Source of the DNA: Clostridium gallinarum
GTDB lineage: Bacteria > Bacillota > Clostridia > Clostridiales > Clostridiaceae
Length of the DNA: 64,000 bases
Assembly: GCF_014836325.1 (NCBI RefSeq)
Contig: NZ_JACSQZ010000003.1
Location: 1 to 64,000, forward strand
Direction of reading: 5' to 3'
Shown in pieces: positions 56,859 to 64,000 of this stretch (positions within the stretch are counted from its first letter, which is position 1; the number at the start of each line of letters is the position of its first letter). The notes beneath the pieces are model-generated. The model was given only the letters and a program-made list of their open reading frames with translations, was not told the origin of the DNA and ran no database searches. The position numbers and the translations under genes were made by a program.

Positions 56859-56977
56859 AAAAGGGGGATGGGGGGGTTTTAGCTTAAACGAAGATTTCTC
56901 TACGTTTGCTATAGGAGAATACCTCTCCGGTACATTTATATTATTATCTATTATTTTATTTTTATACATTGATCTAA

Positions 56978-57520
56978 TTATTTAAAACTCCCCTTATTAT
57001 ATTCTTCTATAACTCTTTCTAAAAAAAGTGCTTTTTTAGAATCTACAATACTTTTTATTGCTATCAACATTTGTATGTTCTCATCTTCCTCAAGAAATTC
57101 TTCTTCGTTAAATTCTCTTTCATCAAATTCTTCTTGAGAGCTATTTATATTTTCTTCATTAATTTCATTATCCTCATTCTCTGTATTTATTTCACTTTGT
57201 ATATTGATATTACTATTAAACATATTAGAGTTATTATTGTTCCCAATATCATTCAAACCCAAACTACTCATAAACCCTTGAAGTGGAGTTGAATCAAATG
57301 CTTTTCTATTTCCTTGGCTAATATTCTCATTATTAAGATTAAAGTTATTTAAATCTAATCCATCAGTCTTCATAGACGATAACATATTTCCAATTTGATT
57401 GAAATCTATGTTATTCCCTAGTAATCCCATAAGTTGAGCTGGATTAATTCCAAATGGAGTATTAGTATTTATTTCATTTCTTCTTGCTTCCTCTCTACGT
57501 CTTCTTTTTCTTTTAGACAT
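56978..57520 (-). CDS. Asn/Glu-rich low-complexity protein, possibly spore-associated
   Basis: A 180-residue protein with a strongly basic N-terminus (MSKRKRRRREEARRNE), a middle rich in Asn, Leu, Gly and Met (NIDFNQIGNMLSSMKTDGLDLNNFNLNN; SNMFNSNINIQSEINTENEDNEINEENIN), and an acidic stretch before a helical end (IQMLIAIKSIVDSKKALFLERVIEEYNKG). There is no signal peptide. Its N-terminal MSKRK is shared with the Cys-rich product of the next gene upstream on this strand. The function is unknown; a spore-surface role is a guess from composition and neighbours. Confidence 0.7.
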   Translation of the reverse strand: MSKRKRRRREEARRNEINTNTPFGINPAQLMGLLGNNIDFNQIGNMLSSMKTDGLDLNNFNLNNENISQGNRKAFDSTPLQGFMSSLGLNDIGNNNNSNMFNSNINIQSEINTENEDNEINEENINSSQEEFDEREFNEEEFLEEDENIQMLIAIKSIVDSKKALFLERVIEEYNKGSFK

Positions 57521-57601
57521 TAAGGATCCTCCTACAATATTTCTATTGTTTTATTATATGTAAAAAACAAAATTTTGCTTATGGTTTTTGGGCATTTTTT
57601 T

Positions 57602-57618
57602 GGAGGGACTAGCCCTCC
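57602..57618. terminator. Short GC-rich hairpin after the 95-residue gene
   Basis: GGAGGG and CCCTCC arms with a 5-nt centre, 14 bases past the stop at 57632. On the minus strand A, not T, follows, so it may be a partial terminator or mRNA end structure. Confidence 0.45.
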
Positions 57619-57631
57619 ATCCTCTATACTA

Positions 57632-57919
57632 TTAATAGTAGCTATCTCCACCGAATAAACTTCCGAAGCAGCCTCCACATAGTAAGAATAATAATATTAT
57701 TAAAAATGAGCAATTGTTATTTAATACACCAGATCCACATGCAATTAATAAGAATATAATTGGTGTAATACAACTATTTAATCCACCGAATATATTTCCT
57801 GATCCACAGCAACTATTTCCTGATGTTTGACAGCATGTTTGTTCACAACATACTGGTTCACAACATACTGGTTTACAGCAACAATCATTATATCTTTCAC
57901 GATGTTTTCTCTTTGACAT
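57632..57919 (-). CDS. Cys-rich membrane-type small protein, possible spore-surface protein
   Basis: A 95-residue protein: a basic start MSKRKHRERYND, then a Cys-dense segment CCCKPVCCEPVCCEQTCCQ (residues 13-31), a Gly/Cys spacer, and two hydrophobic stretches (ITPIIFLLIACGSGVL; CSFLIILLFLLCGGCFGSLFGG). Cys are about 20 percent of the protein, suggesting disulfide cross-links or metal binding. It resembles the end of the 133-residue neighbour (FLLVILFLCNGCSGFG), so the two look like distant paralogues. The function is unknown. Confidence 0.72.
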   Translation of the reverse strand: MSKRKHRERYNDCCCKPVCCEPVCCEQTCCQTSGNSCCGSGNIFGGLNSCITPIIFLLIACGSGVLNNNCSFLIILLFLLCGGCFGSLFGGDSYY

Positions 57920-57944
57920 TATCCTCTCTCCTTTCTAATTTATA

Positions 57945-58346
57945 TTAGCAGCATCCGCCAAATAAATTTCCATTTCCGAAGTTTCCATGGTTTCCAAAGC
58001 CTGAACAACCATTGCAAAGGAATAGTATTACTAATAAGAATAGATAAGGTGTACAACTTCCTAATCCACCGCCGTATCCTGAATTTCCTCTAGAACAGCA
58101 ACAATCTGATTTTGATTGTTTCTTACAACAGCATCCTCTATTATTATTATTATTTCCTCCGCCGAATCCACCGCTGTAAAATAGAATCAATAATATCCAA
58201 ATCCAGCTTCCGAATCCGAATCCAAATCCATTTCCAGTTCCACAACCAGTATTACATGTTCCAATTGGTTGTGTTGGGCATTGAGCTGCAACTCCATCGT
58301 TACATCCATATGAATTTAAACCGTTTAGAATTTCATTCATTTCCAT
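57945..58346 (-). CDS. Gly/Cys/Asn-rich chorion-like small protein
   Basis: A 133-residue protein: Cys/Gly-rich N-terminal part with CPTQPIGTCNTGCGTG, a first hydrophobic run (FGFGFGSWIWILLILFYSGGFGGG), an Asn run, a CCCKKQSKSDCCC cluster, a second hydrophobic run (LGSCTPYLFLLVILFLCNGCSGFG) and a Gly/Asn tail ending GGCC. Such composition is seen in exosporium or coat proteins of clostridia. AGGAGGAG six bases upstream of the ATG gives a clear start. It is first of three low-complexity genes on this strand. Confidence 0.72.
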   Translation of the reverse strand: MEMNEILNGLNSYGCNDGVAAQCPTQPIGTCNTGCGTGNGFGFGFGSWIWILLILFYSGGFGGGNNNNNRGCCCKKQSKSDCCCSRGNSGYGGGLGSCTPYLFLLVILFLCNGCSGFGNHGNFGNGNLFGGCC

Positions 58347-58474
58347 AACTTACTCCTCCTTGGGATTTTTAGTTTTATTTTGTTTTATAGTATATGATAT
58401 TCCCCCGAATAATAATTGACACTGTTTTTTATTGTAATATTTTAAATTTTTATAAGAAAAAAATATTCATATAT

Positions 58475-58510
58475 TGAAAAAAATCGATAACTTAATGTTA
58501 TCGATTTTTA
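58475..58510 (-). terminator. Terminator of the lonA-engB transcript
   Basis: AAAAATCGATAAC and GTTATCGATTTTT, 13-bp perfect stem with a 5-nt loop and further T on the minus strand, 35 bases past the engB stop. Confidence 0.88.
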
Positions 58511-58544
58511 TATTATATACATTTACTATTTAAATAGTTATTAA

Positions 58545-59147
58545 TTATTCTTCATCATTTAATATAGGTGAGAATAAAGTATCAATTAATTCATCTTTTC
58601 CTTTTTTATTAACAGATGAGAAGAAGTATAATTTATCTTCTTTAGTTAGTTTTAATGTATCTCTAATTACTTTTTCATTCTTTCTTAGTTCATTATTAGA
58701 TAATTTGTCGCTTTTAGTAGCTATAATTACCTCATCATAACCATAAAACTTTATCCACTCATGCATTTGAATGTCATCAGCAGTTGGCTTGTGTCTAGAA
58801 TCTACTAATAACACAACTCTCTTTAATTCATTACGTCCACTTAAATAAGTTTCAATAGTATTTCCCCAACTTGCTTTTTCAGTTTTAGATACTTTTGCAT
58901 ATCCATATCCAGGTAAATCCACTAAATATAACTCATCATTATTTATTATAAAGAAATTAATAAGTCTTGTTTTTCCTGGTGTTTGACTAACCTTTGCTAA
59001 TTTTCTTCTATTAGTTAAAGCATTTATTATAGAACTTTTTCCTACATTAGAACGTCCAACAAAAGCAATTTCAGGAAGTCCTGTAGTTGGATATTGATCT
59101 CTTTTAACAGCAGATGTAACAAAGTCTGAATTATTAATTTTAAACAT
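58545..59147 (-). CDS. engB: GTP-binding protein EngB/YsxC, ribosome assembly
   Basis: A 200-residue essential GTPase for 50S subunit assembly. G1 is [12 protein letters not shown]2 is [11 protein letters not shown]3 is [15 protein letters not shown]4 is ATKSDKLS and G5 is SSVNKKG. The ATG used overlaps the last two codons of lonA and follows GGAG by eight bases, so translation is coupled. The lon-engB order is conserved in many Firmicutes. Confidence 0.95.
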   Translation of the reverse strand: MFKINNSDFVTSAVKRDQYPTTGLPEIAFVGRSNVGKSSIINALTNRRKLAKVSQTPGKTRLINFFIINNDELYLVDLPGYGYAKVSKTEKASWGNTIETYLSGRNELKRVVLLVDSRHKPTADDIQMHEWIKFYGYDEVIIATKSDKLSNNELRKNEKVIRDTLKLTKEDKLYFFSSVNKKGKDELIDTLFSPILNDEE

Positions 59148-61470
59148 TAGTATCAACTCCAATTATAGCTTTATTTAATACCTCATCAACGTGATCAACG
59201 GCAATTATATTTAACTTGTTCTTAACCACATCTGGTATTTTGTTTATATCTTTTTCATTTTCCTTTGGAATTATTATAGTCTCAATTCCTGCTCTAAAGG
59301 CTGCTATAGACTTCTCTTTTAATCCACCTATTGCAAGCACTCTTCCTGTTAGGGTAACTTCTCCTGTCATAGCAACATTGCTTCTAACCTTTTTATTTGT
59401 TAAAGCAGAAACTATAGAAGTTATTATAGTTACACCAGCTGAAGGTCCATCCTTTTTAATTGCTCCTTCTGGGAAATGAATATGAATATCTGTATTTTTA
59501 TAGAAGTCTTCTTTTATTCCATACTTACTAGCATTTGCTCTTACAAATCCAAATGCTATCTTAGCAGATTCTTGCATAACATCTCCTAATTGTCCAGTTA
59601 ACGTTAGCTTCCCTGTTCCCTTCATTACTACAGATTCAACTGGAAGTGTATCTCCACCAGCTGCTGTCCAAGCCATTCCCTTAACAACTCCAACTCTATC
59701 TTCCTTATCCTTTATATCAAAAGTATAAATTTTATTTCCTAAATATTTTTCTATTCTATTTGCATTTATAGTAATGCTCTCTTTATTGTTTTTTATCATT
59801 TCTGTAAGAGATTTTCTAATTAACTTACCTAAAACTCTTTCTAAGCTTCTTACTCCAGCTTCTCTAGTATAATAATTTATAATATCCTTTATAGCTGCTT
59901 CAGAAATCTTAAATTTACCTTCTTCTAACTTATGCTCTTTAAGTAACTTAGGAAGTAAATATCCCTTAGCAATATGATACTTTTCTTCATAAGTATATCC
60001 TGATACTTCTATTATTTCCATTCTATCTAATAAAGGTCCTGGAATAGTATCTAAAGAGTTAGCAGTTGTTATAAATAATACTTTAGATAAGTCCATATCT
60101 AATTCTAAATAATGATCTCTAAAAGTATTATTTTGTTCACTATCTAAAACTTCTAATAAAGCATCAGCAACATTTCCTCTATGATCTGAGCCTAGTTTAT
60201 CTATTTCATCTAATAATATTAAAGGATTATTAACTTTAGCTTCCTTTAATGCATATGCAAGTCTTCCTGGAATTGCACCTACATAAGTTTTTCTATGTCC
60301 CCTAATTTCAGCTTCATCTCTTACTCCACCTAAAGACATTCTTGTATATTTTCTATTTGTAGCATTAGCTATAGACTTAGCAATAGAAGTTTTTCCAACT
60401 CCCGGTGGTCCAACTAGACATAAAATAGGTCCTTTTAAACTGTTAGTGTATTGTTTAACAGCTAAATACTCAATTATTCTTTCTTTTACTTCCTCTAAAC
60501 CATAATGATCTTTATTTAAAGTTTCTTCTGCTTCATTAATATTAAAATTATCCTTTGTTGATTTATTCCAAGGTATATCTAATATCCAGTCTAAATATGT
60601 TCTAATTACATTACTTTCTGATCCTTGACCAGATGCTGATTTTAATCTATTTAATTCACTCTCAGCTTTTTCTCTAACATGTTTAGGTAGTTTAGCTTTT
60701 TTAATTCTATCTTCATACTTATCTATTTCTTTTTTATCTTCATCGTTTTCGCCTATTTCTTCTTGAAGCACTTTAATTTGTTCTCTTATATAATATTCTC
60801 TTTGAGATTTATCAACACTTTCTTTAATCTTCTTGCCAATTTTCTTCTCAATATTTAAAATATCTATTTCTTTTTCTATTATAATTAATAACTTTTCTAT
60901 TCTCTTAATACAATCTATTTCTTGAAGAACTTCTTGTCTCTTCTCTTCATCTACTATTATATAAGATGCCACTACATCAGCAAGCTCACTATAATTCTTT
61001 ATTGTATCAAATATAGACATGACATTATTTCTAGCACTTCCTGAAGCCTTTATATATTTATTGAAACCCTTCTTCAATAAATTTACATATGCCTCAATAC
61101 CTTCATATTCCTCATTAGCCGGTTCAAATATCTTTTCTATTTCACCTTCTAAATATTCTTCATTAGCTACTAATTTTATAAGTCTACCTCTATCTATTCC
61201 TTCTACTAATACTCTTATAACATCATTAGGTAACTTTATGATTTGCTTTACTTTACATATAGTACCTATTTCATATATATCATCAAATTCAGGATCTTCT
61301 ATTTCATAATCTTTTTGAGTTGATAAAAAGATTTCTGTTTGATTTTCCATAGCTGCATTTATAGCCGCTCTAGACTTTTCTCTTCCTACATCAAAATGTA
61401 TTATCATATTAGGAAAGATACTAATTCCTCTTAACGGAATTAAAGGTAGAGATGTGATTTTTTCACTCAT
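59140..61470 (-). CDS. lon: ATP-dependent protease LonA
   Basis: A 776-residue cytoplasmic protease for damaged and regulatory proteins. The N-terminal LON domain (about 1-195; [25 protein letters not shown]) is followed by a coiled coil, AAA+ module with Walker [10 protein letters not shown] and Walker [12 protein letters not shown], and the C-terminal protease domain. The catalytic Ser677 is in [10 protein letters not shown] and the Lys718 in AIGGLKEKS. The second ATG (MSEKITS) lies nine bases after GAGGAGG and is chosen. Just upstream is a 17-spaced promoter, then the element array. Confidence 0.96.
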   Translation of the reverse strand: MSEKITSLPLIPLRGISIFPNMIIHFDVGREKSRAAINAAMENQTEIFLSTQKDYEIEDPEFDDIYEIGTICKVKQIIKLPNDVIRVLVEGIDRGRLIKLVANEEYLEGEIEKIFEPANEEYEGIEAYVNLLKKGFNKYIKASGSARNNVMSIFDTIKNYSELADVVASYIIVDEEKRQEVLQEIDCIKRIEKLLIIIEKEIDILNIEKKIGKKIKESVDKSQREYYIREQIKVLQEEIGENDEDKKEIDKYEDRIKKAKLPKHVREKAESELNRLKSASGQGSESNVIRTYLDWILDIPWNKSTKDNFNINEAEETLNKDHYGLEEVKERIIEYLAVKQYTNSLKGPILCLVGPPGVGKTSIAKSIANATNRKYTRMSLGGVRDEAEIRGHRKTYVGAIPGRLAYALKEAKVNNPLILLDEIDKLGSDHRGNVADALLEVLDSEQNNTFRDHYLELDMDLSKVLFITTANSLDTIPGPLLDRMEIIEVSGYTYEEKYHIAKGYLLPKLLKEHKLEEGKFKISEAAIKDIINYYTREAGVRSLERVLGKLIRKSLTEMIKNNKESITINANRIEKYLGNKIYTFDIKDKEDRVGVVKGMAWTAAGGDTLPVESVVMKGTGKLTLTGQLGDVMQESAKIAFGFVRANASKYGIKEDFYKNTDIHIHFPEGAIKKDGPSAGVTIITSIVSALTNKKVRSNVAMTGEVTLTGRVLAIGGLKEKSIAAFRAGIETIIIPKENEKDINKIPDVVKNKLNIIAVDHVDEVLNKAIIGVDTNV

Positions 61471-61508
61471 TATTCCCATCCTCCTCTATTTTATCGTATA
61501 ACTTTATT

Positions 61509-61537
61509 AGTATACACATAAAACTATTATTTTTCAA
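61509..61537 (-). promoter_or_regulatory. Sigma-A promoter of lonA-engB
   Basis: TTGAAA, a 17-base spacer and TATACT on the minus strand, 40 bases before the lonA start. No CtsR or CIRCE site was seen in the following 150 bases. Confidence 0.7.
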
Positions 61538-61654
61538 TCTATTTATTAATTGGAACATTATGATTAATTAGACAATAATATTAATTATCATTATACACTA
61601 ATTATCATCATTATTAATATTTATTATAATATATACATAAAATTTAGCAATGAT

Positions 61655-61833
61655 AAAAAGAGATAAACATTATATTCCTTGCTCCGTCGCATGCGCTCCA
61701 AGTCAACCTCATACAATGTTTATCTCTTTGCAAACTAAAGGAAGGAAATTATTAAAACTCTAATTCTTACACTACGAATTTTGCTACTCTCATAAAATTA
61801 TCTACAATTTGTGCATAGATATAATTTCATAAA
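61655..61833 (-). repeat. Structured intergenic element, copy F (type-2 stem, array unit 3)
   Basis: Full-length copy, last in the array in transcription order. The stem is 61659-61675 with 61711-61727, with one G-U on the minus strand. The loop is GACTTGGAGC-GCA-TGCGACGGA. It ends in TTTTT before the lonA upstream region. Confidence 0.88.
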
Positions 61834-61837
61834 GAAT

Positions 61838-62015
61838 AAAAAAGTGTTAAAGTATCATATCCAGGTTCCGTCGCAAGCTCCAAGTCACCTTGCTATGATA
61901 CTTTAACACTTCCAAACTGAAGGAAGGAAATTATAAAAGCTCTATTTCTTACACTACGAATTTTACTACTCTAATAAATTTATCCACAACTTGTCCATAG
62001 ATATAATTTCCTAAC
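61838..62015 (-). repeat. Structured intergenic element, copy G (type-1 stem, array unit 2)
   Basis: Full-length copy with a perfect 17-bp stem (61843-61859 with 61894-61910) and AGGAAATTATA/TATAATTTCCT pairing of 11 bp in its 5' part. It lies between two type-2 copies at spacings of 184 and 182 bases, so the array alternates stem types. Confidence 0.88.
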
Positions 62016-62019
62016 GAAT

Positions 62020-62118
62020 AAAAAAGAGATAAACATTATACTCCTTGCTCCGTCGCATACGCTCCAAGTCACCGTCATACAATGTTTATCTCTTTGCAAA
62101 CTAAAGGAAGGAAAGTAT
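62020..62118 (-). repeat. Structured intergenic element, copy H (type-2 stem, array unit 1, 5'-truncated)
   Basis: First unit in transcription order, starting about 80 bases after the lonB stop. Only the CTTTCCTTCCTTTAG region, stem (62025-62040 with 62077-62093) and loop are present. The T-run is followed directly by copy G. Confidence 0.85.
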
Positions 62119-62201
62119 AAATAGTTAATAATAAGGCATAACTTTTTATACATTCCTATACATTAAAGAAAAAATTTATTCATATACTAATATATTCTTA
62201 T

Positions 62202-63875
62202 TTACTCTTCCGATTTAGCTGATAGTATATCTACATTATTATTAATACTTATATCCTCTACTATCTTTTCCTTATAAATAGCCAACTCAATAACTTCTTT
62301 TAAGTTATTAACTGCTATTACACTTATTCCATCTATATCCTTAAAACCATCTCTCCAATTTTCCATAGGTATAATAACTTTATTAGCTCCTGCTTTTCTA
62401 GCTGCATATATTTTTGCATTAACCCCACCAATAGGCTTAACTTCTCCTAATAAACTTATTTCACCAGTCATTGCTATCTTATTATTAACCTTAACTTTAT
62501 TTATAGCACTATATATAGCTGTAGCAATTGTTATACCTGCTGATGGTCCATCTACTGGCATACCACCTGGAATATTAATATGTATATCATAATTCTCACA
62601 TTCTAATGAAAAAATATTATTTAATACAGTTAAAACATTTTGTATTGATGAATAAGCTGTACTTTTTCTTTTAATTTTCCTATTACTATTGCTTATTTCT
62701 TCTTCTTCAACAATACCACTTACCTTTAATGTACCAATTCTATGGTTAACCTTTTTAGCTGTAGCTTCTATTTCCATTAATATTCCTATATTAGCTCCAT
62801 GTACTGCCAATCCATTTACAACACCAACTTCTGACCTATCTTTTATTTTCTTATCTGGAATTTGAGTGTAATTTCCATTTTCTATTACCCACTGAATATC
62901 ATCTATATTAATATCATTTCTATCTTCATTAATTGCAACTCCAGAGGAAAGTTGAATTAAATTTACAACATCTCTTCCATTAGTACAATATTTAGATACT
63001 AATTCTAAAGAATCTTCTTTTATATCTAATCCTACTTTTTTAGCTGCATTCTTAGCAATTACCTTTATTTCATCTGCATGAAGAGATCTAAAAAATATCT
63101 CTACACATCTTGATCTTATTGCAGGAACAATTTCTTCTGGACTTCTAGTTGTTGCTCCTATTAATCTAAAATCAGCTGGAAGACCATTATCAAATATTTC
63201 TTTAATATAATCTGGCATATTAGGATTTTCACTACTATAATAAGAACTATCTAAAAAAACTTTTCTATCTTCCAGTACCTTTAACAACTTATTTAATTCT
63301 ATATGATGCAATTCTCCTATTTCATCCATAAACAAAACTCCACCATGAGCTTTTGTAACAGCTCCAGGCTTTGGTTGAGGAATACCTGCAACGCCTAATG
63401 ATCCAGCACCTTGATAAATAGGATCATGAACTGAGCCTATCAATGGATCTGCTATTCCTCTTTCATCAAATCTAATAGTTGTAGCATCTATTTCTATAAA
63501 TTTTGCATCATTCTTAAATGGAGTTTTTGAATACTTTTTAGCTTCTTCGAGTACCAATCTTGCAGCAGCAGTCTTCCCTACCCCTGGCGGTCCATAAATA
63601 ATAACATGCTGTGGATTAGGTCCACATAAAGCAGCTTTTAAAGCCTTAATTCCTTCCTCTTGACCTATTATTTCTTCAAAAGTTGTAGGTCTACTTTTTT
63701 CTGTTAAAGGCTGAGTTAACTGAATGCTTCTTAACTTTCTTAGTTTATCCATTTCCTTTGCATTTTCTTTTTCTATAACTACTTTATTATTAGTTTGCCC
63801 CTTATTGCTATTAACTATATAGTAGATAAAAAGTAGCATAGTTATAATTTGTAGTATTATTAATATATCTCCCAT
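62202..63875 (-). CDS. lonB: ATP-dependent protease LonB (sporulation-type)
   Basis: A 557-residue protein. An N-terminal membrane helix (ILIILQIITMLLFIYYIVNS) replaces the LON substrate domain. The AAA+ part has Walker [11 protein letters not shown] and Walker B GVLFMDEIGELHHIE, and the C-terminal Lon protease domain has VDGPSAGITIA (Ser) and PIGGVNAKIYAARKAG (Lys). In Bacillus, LonB is made in the forespore under SigF. The start ATG has only a weak ribosome site; a strong GGGAGG lies 33 bases upstream next to a five-codon reading frame. Confidence 0.93.
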   Translation of the reverse strand: MGDILIILQIITMLLFIYYIVNSNKGQTNNKVVIEKENAKEMDKLRKLRSIQLTQPLTEKSRPTTFEEIIGQEEGIKALKAALCGPNPQHVIIYGPPGVGKTAAARLVLEEAKKYSKTPFKNDAKFIEIDATTIRFDERGIADPLIGSVHDPIYQGAGSLGVAGIPQPKPGAVTKAHGGVLFMDEIGELHHIELNKLLKVLEDRKVFLDSSYYSSENPNMPDYIKEIFDNGLPADFRLIGATTRSPEEIVPAIRSRCVEIFFRSLHADEIKVIAKNAAKKVGLDIKEDSLELVSKYCTNGRDVVNLIQLSSGVAINEDRNDINIDDIQWVIENGNYTQIPDKKIKDRSEVGVVNGLAVHGANIGILMEIEATAKKVNHRIGTLKVSGIVEEEEISNSNRKIKRKSTAYSSIQNVLTVLNNIFSLECENYDIHINIPGGMPVDGPSAGITIATAIYSAINKVKVNNKIAMTGEISLLGEVKPIGGVNAKIYAARKAGANKVIIPMENWRDGFKDIDGISVIAVNNLKEVIELAIYKEKIVEDISINNNVDILSAKSEE

Positions 63876-64000
63876 AATCTTCGCATTAACTCAATAAGTA
63901 AATGCATCCTCCCTTCCTTTTAGCTATATAAATATTATTAACTTTTTACGGAGTTAATATTCTATAAAAAAAGGGATAATTACCATGATTTTTCTCCAAA

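Noticed and set aside
56740..56985. 81-codon plus-strand open frame across element copy E
   Set aside because: It runs through the repeat and the G-run, has no good ribosome site, and its sequence is explained by the element.
58112..58348. Plus-strand frame opposite the Gly/Cys-rich gene
   Set aside because: No ribosome site and low-complexity Tyr/Ile content produced by the opposite strand's Asn/Gly codons.
61655..62118. CRISPR-like array between the Lon genes
   Set aside because: The repeat units are about 180 bases and adjacent with no unique spacers, each unit folds on itself, and single copies occur elsewhere; no cas genes are present.

Overview
This window comes from a low-GC, strictly anaerobic, spore-forming Firmicute, most likely Clostridium sensu stricto. 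The evidence is the very AT-rich sequence, strong GGAGG-type ribosome binding sites, frequent TTG starts, an [FeFe] hydrogenase operon, a V-type ATPase, a SpoVB-type flippase, paired Lon proteases and an AgrD with the C-terminal tail known from C. perfringens. The species cannot be fixed from the sequence alone. I see no rRNA, tRNA, CRISPR, phage or complete insertion sequence.

Layout. 0.1-4 kb: an mglBAC sugar ABC operon (minus) with an unlisted 54-residue membrane protein at its end and a cre-like site before it. 4.2-6.6 kb: a UbiA/MenA-like prenyltransferase, LemA and a TPM-domain protein. 6.6-11.4 kb: an AI-2E-family permease, a glycine-periodic protein, small conserved proteins and a CNNM/CBS protein. 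11.7-16.7 kb: the sufCBDSU Fe-S assembly operon. 17-20.6 kb: acetyltransferase, hydrolase, Nudix and a second AI-2E permease. 20.7-24.3 kb: an agr-type peptide signalling operon (two membrane proteins, agrB, agrD) followed by a GGDEF/HD-GYP protein. 24.5-28.6 kb: hydCBA-type trimeric hydrogenase. 28.7-30.3 kb: SAM-I riboswitch, metF, luxS. 31.3-32.2 kb: tagO/wecA-like. 32.5-41 kb: nine-gene V-ATPase operon with a Na+-binding signature in its K subunit. 41-55 kb: radical SAM protein, two MOP flippases, pseudouridine synthase, M20 amidohydrolase, FtsA-like protein, UvrD-like helicase and PncB. 55-58.4 kb: a small unknown gene near a perfect Rex operator, autoregulated perR, and three low-complexity or Cys-rich proteins. 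58.5-63.9 kb: lonB, lonA, engB.

The most unusual signal is non-coding. Eight copies of a roughly 180-nt structured element lie between genes. Each is downstream of a gene on the same strand and ends in a long hairpin plus a T-run. A 19-nt loop core is invariant in all copies, while the 17-bp stem exists in different sequence versions that still pair. Three copies form a head-to-tail array between lonB and lonA. I do not recognise the family. A second, foldback repeat family occurs twice, at 11.6 and 47.9 kb.

Genes that work together: Suf supplies Fe-S clusters of the sort used by the hydrogenase and radical SAM protein; MetF and LuxS serve the methionine/SAM cycle and AI-2; Agr and LuxS are two separate signalling systems within 8 kb; PerR and a Rex site provide peroxide and NADH/NAD+ sensing.
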